This document shows, piece after piece, positions 1-17,398 of a stretch of DNA of 64,000 bases. Below the pieces are notes generated by a model. The model saw nothing but the letters and a program-made list of their open reading frames with translations. It was not told where the DNA came from and ran no database searches. A program made the position numbers and the translations under genes. Location of the stretch: positions 2,119,130 to 2,183,129 of the forward strand of contig NC_090122.1 of NCBI RefSeq assembly GCF_023973825.1. The letters run 5' to 3'. Source of the DNA: Plasmodium brasilianum (Eukaryota; Apicomplexa; Aconoidasida; Haemosporida; Plasmodiidae). Positions within the stretch are counted from its first letter, which is position 1; every line of letters starts with the position of its first letter.

Positions 1-2952
<2,952 letters not shown>

Positions 2953-3081
2953 TGTTTATTTTTTTAAAACAAAAAAAAAGAAAAGAAATGAAAAGAAGTG
3001 GAAGATTGAAAAAATAGATCATATACAAATCTACAAATTGGAGAAATATGTATAAGTTAAAATTTATTTGGAAGGGGTGCA

Positions 3082-3087
3082 GCATGC
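3082..3087. promoter_or_regulatory. GCATGC motif upstream of the SLARP-like start
   Basis: A GCATGC palindrome lies about 130 bases upstream of the ATG at 2952. The ApiAP2 factor AP2-Sp, which drives sporozoite genes, is known to bind a (T/C)GCATG(C/A) core. Use here is inferred from motif and position only. Confidence 0.35.
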
Positions 3088-4521
3088 ATATGAATGGGAA
3101 AAAGGGTATATGTAATAATATTGATGATTCTGCGTCGTGCGTATAAATACTTCGAAGTATATAGAAGTATTTACCCATACATATACGTATACATATATAT
3201 TTGTGTATATATATATATATGTGAATAAATAATGTATTTGCGATGAATGCAAGAAGGGACGTATTGAATCTTCTTTAAATGTGTGAATAATTGTTCTTGT
3301 TTTGTCGTTTCTCATTCTATTCACTCTAATGTATAATATGGATAAAATGAGATGAATTTTAAACATAAATACACTTTATTTTTATATATTTTTTTTTATT
3401 AAGGATATTTTATTTATATGTATATATATATCTATAGACATATATCGTAAACATGTTCATTTTTTTTATGTGTGTTATCCATGAACCCGTATATATATAT
3501 TTATCCCTTGTATTTTAAATTATTTTACTTTTTTTTTATCATTTCTTTAGATATGTAAAAAGAATATTTTCATTTTTAATTATGACCCGATATATAGGAA
3601 ATTATTTACTGTTATGGATGTGGTATTTTGTTTAATCATCTAATAATTTTCCAGTTTTAACATCAGGTTATGGGCTATGGATATAATAATAAAAATATAT
3701 AGATATAGATATATATATAAATATTAATAATAAATAAGGAAGTTTCGAAAACGATATATTATATAGATTAAAATTATTTTAGATATCCGCTAGTGTATTT
3801 TTGTGAAATGTGCACTGAAGAATAAAGTTGTGCTCTTGGAAGAGGTATCTTAACAACTGTTAATGCTTCTATTAATTTTTAATTAAATTAAATTTTATAA
3901 ATTATTAATCTATATTTAAATAATAATTATTTATATATAGATATAGTGATATTAATAAAAATATGTATAAATTTTTATTTATTATGTTAATTTAATAGCA
4001 TAGAATATTATATATGAATAAAAAGGGAAAATATATTATAAAATTACATGGAGAAAAGGAGAGATGAATAAAAATTTACTAAATGATAAAAACTTAAAAA
4101 TTAATAATATCGTAAAAGAGTTAAAAAATAAAAAGAACTAAATAAAATGTTGTATTAATTTTAAAGAATATGCAATAATACTTCTGTATGATAAATACAT
4201 ATTTGGAAGATTGTATACACATACTCTTATATACTTATATGGTCATACATACATATTCAAAATATTACTCATATAACTTGTTTTTTATAATGAGAAAGAA
4301 AAAAAATTATGGATATGTATGAATAAATATATATATATTTTTAATATATTAAAACATATTTTACGTATTTACGTTGTAATTACAATATCGTTAATTAATA
4401 AGAGGTATAGAATTTATACGTAAATATATATATAAATTTAAAGCATATATTTCTTCTAATAATATATGATATTCTTTTTACACCTTTGTATTTATCTACA
4501 AACTGAACTTATGATTTGCAA

Positions 4522-4935
4522 CATGCAAAAAATATATTTATGAGTGAAAAATTAATCATAAAAAAAAATATATAATATGTTGGTGCATTAAGGTTATTAA
4601 AAATGTATTTAGGTTTAATCTAGCATGTAGCTATAAAAATATTAAAAAAAATTATTTTATTTATATGCATGTGAAAGTGAGACCACTTAAATATTTACAA
4701 TGAAAAATGAAGAAAAATAATTTAATAACATTAGGGAAAAGTTTTAAAAAGATATAAATGTTTGTATTTTACATATTTATTTTTTTATTACTACATGTTA
4801 TGTGTATAATTTTTATTTTTGTTTGTGTGTGTTGTTGCTTTGTGATCATTTTGAAGTCTCTTTTTTCATACAAATTGTTTTTTTTTTTTTTACATGTTAC
4901 TGTTAGAGAATAATGTTACATGCAGAAAAATCCAC

Positions 4936-4975
<40 letters not shown>

Positions 4976-5269
4976 ATCTCATTATTACATCTACATGACA
5001 TTAAAATGTTAACGTCAAAGCTTTAAAATATTTCATTAAAGAGTTCAATTTTTATGTTTATATATAAATTTGTTTCTTTTTGATGCATCTATTTGTGTAT
5101 GAATTTTTATTTATGCATTATCTGCATGTTTAACAATTTCTTTTGTAGACTTCAAATTTAATAAAAAAAAATATGATCATAATTCACTACATATATGCTT
5201 ATAAGCATATTTACATATTTGAACAATTATAAAAATATAATGTATTCATGCACACATGAATAGGCATGC
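4522..5269. promoter_or_regulatory. Cluster of TGCATG/GCATGC hexamers (possible AP2-Sp sites)
   Basis: Six matches to TGCATG (either strand) or GCATGC fall within 750 bases: 4522-4527, 4666-4671, 4919-4924, 5123-5128, 5247-5252 and 5264-5269. Another lies at 6770-6775. G and C are scarce in this DNA, so the density is unusual. The cluster is upstream of the SLARP-like gene, which would be a sporozoite-stage gene. Binding by AP2-Sp is an inference. Confidence 0.35.
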
Positions 5270-6636
5270 GAAAAAGAATTATTTCTGATTTAACTGATAT
5301 TTATTAATTTGTATAAAATGGTATATATTTTAAATATATCGAGCTTATAAAATCATAATTTTCAAGTTTTTTTGTTAAACCGCATAAATTGTGTTATGTT
5401 ACATTGAGTGATAAAATATAAATGCCCATGAACCATTTGGCAGTGTTATATTAATTAGCCCTGAATAGCAGCAGTATTATTGTGCCTTTATATCAGTGAA
5501 AATTACAATTTTTTTTTTCTTAAACATTCAGTGAAATTTTGCAACATTTTTGTATATTTGTAATGGTTAATTATTTTTTTTTTAAAGGTAATAAGAAAAG
5601 AAGAAAATAATGTTATTTTATTTGTTTTTGTATTTTATAAGTAACGTAGTTCATAAATTTATTTAGCCATTTATGGAGAAAATTTGAAAAAATCAAATAT
5701 ATGGATTAAAGCATAACTTGTTTTTAATATATTTGATATTAAATGGAGAATTATGGTACAATCGCTCCCTAACTTGGTGTGTGAATGATTTAAAAGAAAC
5801 AGATATAAAAATATGAGTTACAGTTATGTAACTTGATATTTTTTTACATCTTACGAAGAATAGTACCTTTTTATTTTTTATTTCTGGTATACATTTGGAA
5901 ATTTTTTAAAAGGTAATAATAACATAAAACATAAATTATTTCATTTTCATACTTTTATATATATATGTATATGTGACATCTATGAATAAATTATACTTTT
6001 AAATTATTATATAAAAGGGCAAAAGATAAATGATATGGCAGCAAATTAGTGTGCAGTCAGCATTCTTAGAACTGCTCAGAATTAACGAATTGCTCTCTAT
6101 AATTTTATTTCTCTTATATATAATTGAAAAAAAATAATTGAACAAAATTTTATTTTTTTATTTTTGGTGTCATACTTTTTTTACTATTTACAGTTCTTTT
6201 TTTTTATCATTTATGTTGGCTGTCGTTATACATATATTACTTCTTTTTTGAAATTTTATCAAGGAGGATGTTCAGTTTTTATTATTTATAAAAAAAGTTT
6301 ATATTTCCACAGAGTTTATATGGACGAAATATAATTTTTTCTTCTTATTTTAATTTAAATATTATAGAGGTATGTAATTCACAAATTTAATGATTGTATT
6401 TAAGTGAAAAAGAGGGAAATATGAATATGTAAATATACATGTAGGTACACACATTATGAAGGGAAAATACTTTCCATGTCATTCATAAAAAAAGCTTATT
6501 ATGGTTAGTTAAATATAGTAAAAGTAACAAATAAAATATTTAAGTATAAGCATAACAAAATATTTAATTTCTTTTTTCCATTAAGTTTTATTATTTGTGT
6601 TTATTAAGTATATTTAAAATGAAAAAAAGAAAAAAT

Positions 6637-6640
<4 letters not shown>

Positions 6641-6671
<31 letters not shown>
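6641..6671. repeat. TA dinucleotide microsatellite
   Basis: Uninterrupted TA repeat of about 15 units in intergenic DNA. Confidence 0.9.
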
Positions 6672-6674
<3 letters not shown>

Positions 6675-7242
6675 AGCTAATGTAAGTATGTACATAAGAG
6701 CGACTTCATGAATACATATAAACTTAAAACATCTTATCTTATTTTACTATTTCCCACTTTATTAAACAAGCATGCTATTTTCTTGTAAATTTTCAATATC
6801 CTTTTTCTTTTTCCTTTAATGGTTACACAAACACAAAACGTAATTTAATTAATTACTATTCAATGCTGCATTATAGTTGAATTAAATAAACTACTATTAA
6901 ACAATAATAGGTATCCTATAAAATATTGTAAATAAATTAAATAAAAATGTTTTAGAAGTATATGAATAAAATATTTTTAAAAAGAAAAATTAATTCATTG
7001 TATGCCTCTAAAAATGCCATTACAAGCATTAAGTTTTTGCTCCAAAATTGGTGCACAAATATTTGTATGTATATATTTATATATTCATTCATATATTTAT
7101 ATTTGCAATCTTAAGTATACATAGTGCATTGTACATAATATATTTTTTATTTTGTTGTATACATCGACTGAATTTTTTTTAGCTTGTACATTTGTAATAT
7201 ATTCCTTCTTAATATTAAATAAGTTGTATTTTCATCATATCT

Positions 7243-8127
7243 TTATATACGGACGTTTATACTATAATATATTTTGTAATATTTTTCTGGAGTTATCTAT
7301 AATTTTGTTGCGCAACAATATATATTATTTAATTTAATTAAAGTAACTTTTCACAAATTTTATATTTTTTATTTAAAATTTTTTTTTTAGAATTATTACA
7401 ATATCAATAACTTCTTTAAAAAGGAAATCAGATTGCTTGTTGTAAAATAACCTAGTAGAAACGCTGTTACAGGTATACGATGTGAGAAAAAAAAAACAAA
7501 TTATTTTATGAATTACTTAACAATAAAATCTTTCAAAAGTTTCATTTACTTTGAATGTTTATATTATTATATCATAATGAAATTAAAATAGTATTACTAT
7601 ATATGAATAATTAAATAAAAAATGTATTTTATTGTGTATACTTAATTCCTTGTTCTTTGTTTTCATTTAGAAGAATTTCAACAATAATTTTATATTTATT
7701 TGCAGTTAAACCTGAATTATTAGTAATATAAATTTAGTAAATTATAATTCAAGTATTTTTTAGGATTCATTGATGTAACTACTACTTTGTTTTTTATTTT
7801 ATTATTTTTTTTTTTTTTACTTTTCAAGTGATTTTTAATAAGATTTGAAATATCATTAGTGATATCCTTCTTATTGTTGTAATTACAGAAATTATCTTTT
7901 ATATCTTTATTAACTAATACCTTTAAGGAATTGATAATTTCCATCTTCATCCTAACGAAATATTATGTATGAATTTTTATATACGAAATATGAAATGTAA
8001 TTATGCCTATTTTCCTTTTTGTCCATGACTTGGTAACCTTTTCCTTACCCATATATACACACTACCAATTCTTGAATAGTTGTAATACATTACATAGTTC
8101 CTTTTTACAAAATGCATAATCTTCCAT
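7243..8127 (-). CDS. Five-exon gene, Tctex-type dynein light chain candidate
   Basis: I assembled five minus-strand exons with GT/AG ends and consistent phases: 8127-8066, 7951-7821, 7711-7642, 7463-7400 and 7296-7243. They give a 126-residue product. Exon 1 starts MEDYAFCKKELC; exon 2 carries EIINSLKVLVNKDIKDNF and DISNLIKNHLKS; exon 3 LTANKYKIIVEILLNENKEQ; exon 4 VSTRLFYNKQSDF; exon 5 ends KYYKIYYSINVRI. The order of helix, helix, a YKiiVevll strand, a basic/Gly turn, and a strand matching the family's SRCLWDxxxD region resembles Tctex1-domain dynein light chains, which link dynein to cargo or axonemal structures. The product is about the usual family length (110-130 residues). The last exon is the weakest, because the typical VFGvY ending is absent. 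The gene is divergent from the TTL-like gene downstream on the plus strand. Exon structure is moderately sure; the family call is tentative. Confidence 0.55.
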
Positions 8128-11100
8128 TTAAAAAACTACTTTATACATAGATACATTCATCTATAAATACGTCCATGTATATATATGTATACATTATACA
8201 TATTACGAAAGTACGTTACTTATTTTTGCGCAGTGCTATTTTTTTTTTTTTTTTTTTTACTTATTTTTATCCATTTTACGAATATATTTAAATGATTTCT
8301 TTTTTTCCCAGTACCTTTTCTCTTTTGTAATTCAGTTTAAAATATCATTTGTAAAAGTAAATTACGTATGCTCACATAAATGAGTATACCAATAGTATGT
8401 TGTTTTTATACTTTCTTTTTTTTAATTATTTTGGCTTTTTTTCTTATATAATAAAAGAGTTTACATTAACTAATACGTCTGAACATGTACACAAATTATT
8501 AAAGTTTTAATTATATACAAAAAAAAAAAAAAAGAAAAACAAAAAAAATATATATATACGTATGTATGGTTTATTTTTGCTTAAAAGTATGATTATAAAC
8601 TTTCATAACAGGAGACTGAAGTTCATTTGTCAAATATGAAATTAAGTGAAATAAAGGTAGAATATATTTTTAATGTTTTTCATGTGATATAACACATAAA
8701 AATAATTAAACTTATATAAAAGGACAATTAATAAATACATATTTTATATGTGCGCTTGAAGATATTTTCTTCCTTTTTTTTTTTTTATTTATTAGCATAA
8801 ATTTAATTTAGCTATAAAAAAAGCTTTAATAAATTAAAAAAAATTTAAACATTCTTTAATTGTGCCTATTGTATGTATAAGCGTATATGTGTATATGAAT
8901 ATACATGTATTTACTCTAGGAGAAATTTTTTAAGCATGAAGTTAAGAAAAAATTCAAAAAAATGTATCACTTAAATTTCAAGAAAAAAAAACATCCTTTT
9001 TATTATTCTCTCATTGTGTATTAAAGATAAACTATAATGTAAAAGGATTGTTAGTGATACCATTTAAGTTGGGAAAAAAAAAAAAAAGTGTATAACATTT
9101 AGATTTCTGAAATTGCTTTACAAACATGATAAATATTTTTAAAGTGTTTTTGAGCGTTAATGTACTTTTACAAAATAAATATTGTCACAAGTAAGGGCAG
9201 AAACGCCTTTAGAAGAAGCGCTTATAACCGTTTACATAAATTATAAGTATACGAAGCTTCAGTATAACGTATAAATATATGCCAAAAAAGACTATACAGG
9301 GCTTTTGACACTAGTTCATATGATAACAGTCATGCAATAAATTAAGATTAAATATTCCTTTATTTTGTGAAAATTATAAATAATTTTTTTTTTTTTTTGC
9401 TTTTTATAATAAGGGTAAATATATGTGTTGAAGTATATATATATTTTTATATATTAAGTTATATACATATTGATGCATTGGGTTTAAATATTTTATAAAT
9501 TTTATTTTTCCTTTATGTTCCTCTTTTTTTTTTTTTTTTTTGCACTAAAGTGCAGGCATCATTTCTTATCAAATTTTTAATTAAATAATTTTTATTTTTA
9601 AGGTAATATTGCAATAATTATCTTTAATTCTTATGGTGATTTCTATATATATGTATTAACAAGATTATATAACTTATTTTTATTTTCTTTTTGTTTTGTA
9701 AGAATTTAGTGGTCTACTTATATATGCAGGTGTAATATTATTTTATTGAACTTTTTTCTTATAGGCTTTAGACTTCTATTAAGTTAATGTTGTTCTTCAA
9801 TTTTTGTGTCTTAAATGTTTAATTTTACATCTAGCATAAAAACATATAGAATATATATTTTTTTACAAAATAAAAAGTTATAATCAATTTTTCTTTTTGT
9901 TTTTTTTCTCATTTTCATTGAATTAAACAATTACATTATTATATAACAATTACATTATTGTATGTACACGTCTATTTTTCTATATCTTATCACTTTTCTT
10001 TCCTCTTTTCTTTGAGGATGTACCCAAGGTCCTTATTCTGTATTTGCGCATATTTATAATAATCTTCATCATGAGTATATTACATATGTGATAAGAAAGA
10101 CCCACGAACAATCAATAGGTACAATATTTAAAAATGTAACTTATTTTCTCCTTTTCTTACACATTAAAAATTTTTTCATAACATGTATGTATATGTATAT
10201 ATTTGTAAGTGTGAAATGTTGGAAATTATAAGGCTTCATATATTTTTGTCTTTATTTCAAAAACTATATTTTGAGGACGTAAAAACATAACTAAGATAAG
10301 ATTCAATTAAAATTGTTTTAAAATGTAAGTTCATGGAATTCTAAAAAAAAAGGTTTTTTTTTTTTTTTCGTGCATTCCACAATTTACATTAATTTGAAGT
10401 AGCTAGGCTTAGTTTTATTATATATTCATTTACTATGTTTTGTTTAACTTTGTTATATTTTCTGTGGTTATATTTTTTATTGTTAAATTTTTTTTTATTT
10501 TATGTTTTTGTTTTGTTTTTGTTTTGTTTTTGTTTTATTCTCTTACAATTTCAATTGTATCGTACCTTTTCATACATTTTTTATATATCATATCTTGTTC
10601 TTATCAATTCGGTTTTTATAATAAAACAAACATAAGTATATAATTTTTTGCTACCTTTAAATTAAGAAGGCAATTTTTTGCAAATTTAAAAAAATTTATT
10701 TTTTTTAAAATTTTGCTTGTTATATATTGTGTTATGTTAAAAACATGATTTTAACTAACTTTAGTTCCTCCTAAGCAGGAAAATTAGTAACTGTTAAGAA
10801 TAATGCAATTTTTTTCTTTTTTGCTAGGTTGCCCTTAAGCCTATATATATAACATATATGCACATACATGTGAATACATATGTATATTGCCGTTTTATAG
10901 ATAGAACGCAAAATTAAAAAAATAATTAAAAAGATATTAATTTTTTTAATTATAACGTATATGATCATACGTGCATTTAATTTGTTCTTTTAGGAGTGTA
11001 ATTAAGACACTTAGTTAAACATTAAATACGAGAAGATAAATAAATTGTACATGAGTTCACAGGGGAATAAAAAGAGAAATAATATATATATATGTATGTA

Positions 11101-11195
11101 TATATATCTATCCATATCCATATATATATGCATGCTTATATATATAATCTATATTAATAAATATAGATAAATGCAAGTTTAATTAGAGCGAAAAT
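8128..11195. other. Intergenic region between divergent genes
   Basis: No coding exon can be supported. It contains many poly-A/T runs. Around 9180-9340 the sequence is locally less AT-biased, but I see no tRNA or snoRNA box structure. Open frames at 10435-10643 (plus) are Phe/Leu/Tyr readings of T-rich DNA. A TGCATGC lies at 11129-11135, about 60 bases before the TTL-like start. The region should carry promoters for both flanking genes. Confidence 0.5.
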
Positions 11196-14100
11196 ATGAA
11201 TAATTTTAGTAAACCGTTCAATATTAAACATAAGAATGAAATAAGTGAGTGTAAAAAGGGAAATATATCAGAAGTTGTTCCTAAATACACATTATTAAAT
11301 AATGCGTCTAAATTATCAAAGGAATATAGTACTTTAAATATTGTAGCAAATAATAAAATTGATATAGACGAAATGTCGCTAAGAAAATTCAAAGGAGATG
11401 AACATATGCTATTATCAAAGAATGTGAATTACTTAGTTGGTACTACTACTGAATGCGCTTCGACGATAAATACTCAAAAAACTAATTTGGTTAATGTGTC
11501 AGTAAAAAATGATTCCTATAGGAAAAACGTAGGGAACTATAACAATGTGAATTTTTTATATAATCCAGGTAATTTGAATAATCAGAAGAGTTTGTACAAT
11601 CGTCATAATATGCAAAACGTCAACATGAAGCATAACTCTAAGAACTATATATATTCTAGAGAAAAAGAAAATCCAAATAATTCTTCTGAAAATGAAAAAA
11701 GTGACTTCGAGCATAAGTACTTTAATACTTCTATAGATTATTTATCTAAAGTTGATGATAATCTAAATAAAAAATTTGAGAAAAAGAAATATTTATATTT
11801 TGATAGTAACATTCGAAATCGTGATAAAGTAAATAAATTAACGCTTGAAACACATATTGATAATGAGAAAGAATATAATAATATAAAGAAATATGTAGAT
11901 TACCGTCCCATTTATAAAAGCGCGAAAAATGATAATTTACATAATTACAACTTATTACAAAAAACGAAAGTTGGAAGATCACTAAGTCACATCAATAATA
12001 ATAATAATAATAATGAAAGTAAAAAAGAATATTCAGAAATGGAAATGAGTATAAATAAATTGATACATAAAGGTGGAATAAATAAAACAGATGGAATTTC
12101 ATTAGAAGGGCTACAAAAAAGTTATAAAACTATGCAATTTGATGATCATAATGACATTAAAAATAAAAATACAAATAGAATAAAACAGTGGAATAGTTAT
12201 GTTCGAAATAATTTAACAGACATGAAACAATGGGACCAGAAATATAATCATTTACCAAAAAATATGAATAAGACTCCTATTAATGATGATGAAAATATTC
12301 TAATTAGAACTATTTCATATAATAACATGAATGATAAAAGTGTAAGCAATTTAAATATGATGAAAAATGTATATAGTTCTTCCATTTTTTTTTTTAATGA
12401 AAATAATAAGGAAGAAGGGAAAAACATAAAGACAAACTCATCAAAAAATATTGTTGAAGAATCACAATTACTTCGAAAAGAAATAAAAAATCACGACATA
12501 ATGAACAACACAAGCACAAGCAAATACTGCAACATAATATTGAAATCTAATATAAAATCAAGTGGACTATATGAAAAAAAAGCAATGAATGTTAATAAAA
12601 ATGAATACCCTAATAATAAATGTGATAACCCATATTTGATAAATAATAGCAAATTTTGTATAAATACTGTTGAAAATAATAAGTCAAATAGCGGTTGTAC
12701 TAGCAACTTATGCATGAATGATAACAGACAAAGATACTTCAGAAATAACTTCAGTGGAAATACTAACAAGTGTAATATTAGCTGTAATAATTACAAATTG
12801 TTATATAATGAATCAAAAAAAGAAGAAAATTTACTCTGTGATATTTTAAAAAATTCAAACGTTAGTGGTCAAAATAGTTTACATGAAACTCTAAATATGG
12901 TAGAATTAAGTAGTAATTGTATTAACAACAATACTATAAAAATATTAGATAAAGAAAAAGCTTCTAATAAAAAAAATAATACGTCTCTTTTTTATGTTCC
13001 AAATAAAGGATGTGAAGAAGAACAAAATAGAAAAGGAGAGTGGAAAAAAAGTAAGAAAAATTCGAACTGCCTAATTAGAGATATGGAACATAAGTATAAT
13101 GGAAAAACAAATGTTAATATAGGTCATGACGATTTTTTATTAAATGGGAGATTAAAAAAAAACAGTAACGTTTTTATAAATCAAAATAGATGTTACCTTA
13201 AAAATAAAGGAGATGAAAATTATTACAGCTTAATGAGAAATTACAACGAATATTTTAGAAAAGATGACTTTAATAGAAATTACATATTAAAAAAACAATG
13301 TTCCCAAAATTTACACAAAAGTTGTAATATTACTTCAAACGATACTAACAACGTGAAAAATGATAATATTTACAACCATAGCTATAATAATTTTGAATTA
13401 ATTAAAGATGGATATAGTGTTCGTAGACATAGTAATATAGGTAAAAATAACGAGGTTGTTATTTTGAAAAATGCAGAAAACCGGAATAATGATTTCACAG
13501 TTAATATGAAGAATGATAACGTTTATTGCACATCGGGTAGTTTAAGCAATAAGAACTATAAGGAAGGCAATAACTACGTTGAAAAAAGTGAAATAGTGGA
13601 AGAGCACAGTAATAATATAGAGAATGGTACTAATAAAAAAATAAATTATTGTGTAGATAAATATACAGATATAGGAAATATGGAAAATAGAATAAATAAC
13701 AGTTATAGTGAACAGAAAAATTATTTAAATATTCACAACTACATAATTAGCAATAATGAAATGGATGAAAAAAATGAGAAAAAGTCAACTGCATACTATA
13801 TGCAAAATTATAAAAATTATACAAAAAATCACAATCGAAATAAGATGCGCAACGTAAGAGTTCTTACAAACGTCATAAGAGGCGCGGCAAATACTGCTGC
13901 TGTAGGTTCTACTTATAATCGAAGTAGTAGTAGTAATCATAATAAAATTGGTTATGAGGGAGGTACAGTAATACAATTATCCTCTATGAATTCAAATCAA
14001 AAACGAAACATAAATCAGTCAGATCATATTAACACTAAAATTATCTTATCTAATCGCAACAAAACACAATTTAAAGATCCTTCTGAACATTATTATACAA

Positions 14101-17100
14101 GAAATTCTAATATATTGAAAACAATAGCGGATGACAGAAGTAACACCCTAGTTTTAGCTAGTAATAATAGTATAAAATATAAGAATAGTAATAGCGTCTT
14201 TAATAAAGAAAATGTAGATATTTTCTATAATTATGATGAAAATGGTAGAGGATTTATAAGAGGATTAGAAGGAGAAAATTATTATAATAGAACGGAGAAG
14301 AATGTTAATTCGAAAGAAGAAGTGCATGTACAACTAGTTACATGTAATAATCCATACATGTTGGACAATAACATAAACATACATAAAAGTAAAAATCAAA
14401 AGAATCAAGACGAACAAAAAGAAAAAAAAGAAAAGGAAGAAAAAGAAGAAACAATAAATAAAAAAGTAGATGAAGAAGAGAAATGGAAAGTAGAAATGAA
14501 GGAAAATATTTTTCTAAAAGAACCAATGAATGGTTGTAAAAATAGAGAAGCTGTGAAATACTGTAATATGATCAAGAGAGAAAAGGAAAGTAAAAGTAGT
14601 AATGATACAATAATAGAAGTAAATAATGTAAGTAACGAAAAAAATGATAGTGAAAAAAAGAATACATTCGAAGAGAATTACAAAAAAAAAAGGGAAGATA
14701 TTATATTGAAAGGCGGTGATAGCGGCATGGTGGTTAAAGCAGAGAATGAAAAGGAAATTGAAGGAATTAATGAATCTAATATCATAAATGAAAAACAATC
14801 GAGTGAATCTTTCTATAAGTATAATGAAAACATAAATGATATAAAAAGAATAAAAAACAGTTCTTGTAAAAATAATGTAGAGAATAATGAAAAAAGTAGG
14901 GTATTAATATCTATTTCAAATGATATTTTAAAAGAACCGAAAAAGGGGAGCACAACTATAGAAAATAACAATAATAATAAGAATGATGACAGTGCTATCA
15001 TTTTAGAAGTAAATAATTACACATATAATGAATACCACAGAAGAGTTAATTTATACAATTTAGAATACGATAAAAAAAATGAAAACAAATATATTATGAG
15101 TAAAAATATATGTAACTTAGGGTATAACGAAAAAAAGAAGAGTATTAAGGAACAATTAACAGATTCATATTCTTATCATTTAAATAATATGAACAAAAAT
15201 ACAAAACTGAAAAACAAAAAGAGAATATTGGGTATTAATAAAAATTCTTATAAAACAGGTGAGAAGCACACATTAAGCTCAAGTAACATTGAAAAGGAAG
15301 ATGTAAAGAAAAAATATACAGTTGAAAATATTACAGACATGGACATAAAAAAAGAAAAGGAAGGAAAATATGAAAGTAATGAAAAGATTGGAGAAGAAAA
15401 TAATGTAAATGAAGGAAAAAAAGAAGATATAAATTTTATAGGTTCAAATGGAGAGTGCAGATATCCAATTAGCAATGAATTATCTAGGTATAAAATGAAT
15501 ATTACAAAAAAAAAATACGAATGTGATGTAGCTGTAAAAGACAATACATATCTTGAAGAAGAAAATATTCATGATAAGGAAAATCAAATTTTTAATGAAT
15601 TAAATGGCGTAAGTAATGAAAAGATAAGTTTCTTTGATACATGTGAGTTAAAAAATAGAGAAATGGATAATTCCTGTGCTTATAAGAATGATAGAGAAAA
15701 GTGCAATTTTTTAATAGGACATAGATTAAGCAATGCACAAGAATTATTTTCTAACAATTCGATTAATGATAGGAGTAAAAAGGATAATAATGCTATCAAA
15801 ATAGAGAATAATTTTTGTGATACTAAAAAATGGGTTGGTAACTACACAACAGATGTAAATAATGAAAGAAATAATAGCAGTAATAACGATAGTTGTGAAA
15901 GTAGGTTGAGAGATAAAAACGAGATAGTTATAACAAATAAATACAATAATGCATCGGCAGGACTCGATTTTAAAAAAGAAAGCAAAAAAGGGAAAAAAGT
16001 AGTTCTTCCTTGGAACAAAGACAATATAGTTAAGTTAAACGGAAAAAATAAATCCATGAAAAAAAAAAATATAACAATAAATACGAAATTAGCTAGGTAT
16101 GAAAGAGTACTAATACATACATGTATTAATAAATTGAATTGGAAAAAATGCATTGAGAATATAAATAAAGGGACATTTTATTGGATAGGATATAACATTA
16201 ACGATTATGATCATTATAATTATATGAAAAAGAAAAAAATAATTAATAGAATTCCGTCTATGTACATGTATACAAAAAAAAAGGCACTTACATTTTTACT
16301 TTCTCATTTGTCACTTATTTTTCCTGCGTTATATGATTTTTATCCAAATACATTTGTACTACCTGAAAATAAAAATATCATAAAATATATTTTAAATAGC
16401 GACAATAAGGAATATTATATAATGAAACCTGATTGTGGTAGTATGGGTATTGGTGTTAAGGTAATTAATAAGTACAGTGATATTAATATTAATATATTAA
16501 ATGGATATAATTGTTATATAATTCAAAAATATATTGATAATCCTTTATTGATGTATAAAAAGAAATTCGATTTTCGAATATATATATTGTTATTACCAGG
16601 AAAAAATTATCCTAAAATATACTTATCGAAAGTTGGGTTTGCAAGGTTGTGTACAGAAGAATATAAAAAAAAGAAAAGATATATTTGTAATACGTATATA
16701 CATTTAACTAATTACAGCATTAATAAAGACAATGAAAAATATATAAGAAAGAAGAATATACATGATAAAAATAATAATAAACAATTATTAAGTGATGTTT
16801 TTATTTATTTAAAAAACATTGGTTATGATATAGATGATATATGGGGACAGATAAAAAAAATAACTTGTTTAACATCTTTAGCAATATATTCTTATATTAA
16901 GGGAAAGATACAATATAATTTTAATAATAATTTTTATTTTTATCAATTAATTGGATTAGATATATTGTTAGATAATACTGGAAAAGCATGGTTGCTCGAA
17001 GTTAATTCAAACCCTTCTTTAAGAATAGATTATATAGACCCAAGTTATACTAATTTTGAGATCCAATTAGAAAGTATGTTTGATAGATATGTAAAGGAGC

Positions 17101-17361
17101 CAGTAATAAGTGAAATGTTCTTAATAGTTTATCAAAAAATTTATAAAAAATATTTGAGAAAAAAGAGTAAAAAGGTTGTCATAAGTGTTAATGATAAAAT
17201 TGAAAATAAGGAAAAACATAATATTATTTGTACAATTAATAATAAAAGAAGATTGCTAAAAATAAAATTGAAGGACGGTTTTTCGAATAATAGTTTTATT
17301 CATTTAAATAATAGTAGAAATACAAAAGGTTTAGCGGAAAATAAAAAACCTCATGATAAAA

Positions 17362-17398
<37 letters not shown>

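Larger units (their letters stand above)
2953..7242. other. Gene-free upstream region of the SLARP-like gene
   Basis: No supportable coding exon is seen on either strand over 4.3 kb. It contains poly-A/T runs, TA microsatellites (notably 6641-6671) and a group of TGCATG/GCATGC hexamers described separately. An open frame at 3064-3366 (minus) is rich in Tyr, Ile and His and reads as UTR. The segment should hold the promoter and 5' leader of the minus-strand gene starting at 2952. Confidence 0.6.

Noticed and set aside
3064..3366. Minus-strand 100-residue open frame upstream of the SLARP-like gene
   Set aside because: Composition is Tyr/Ile/His from TA-repeat DNA, and it lies where the 5' leader should be.
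9180..9340. Locally GC-richer patch as a possible tRNA or snoRNA
   Set aside because: No cloverleaf, A/B box or C/D box arrangement was found.
10435..10643. Plus-strand Phe/Leu/Tyr-rich frames
   Set aside because: T-rich noncoding sequence; overlapping frames are all similarly open.
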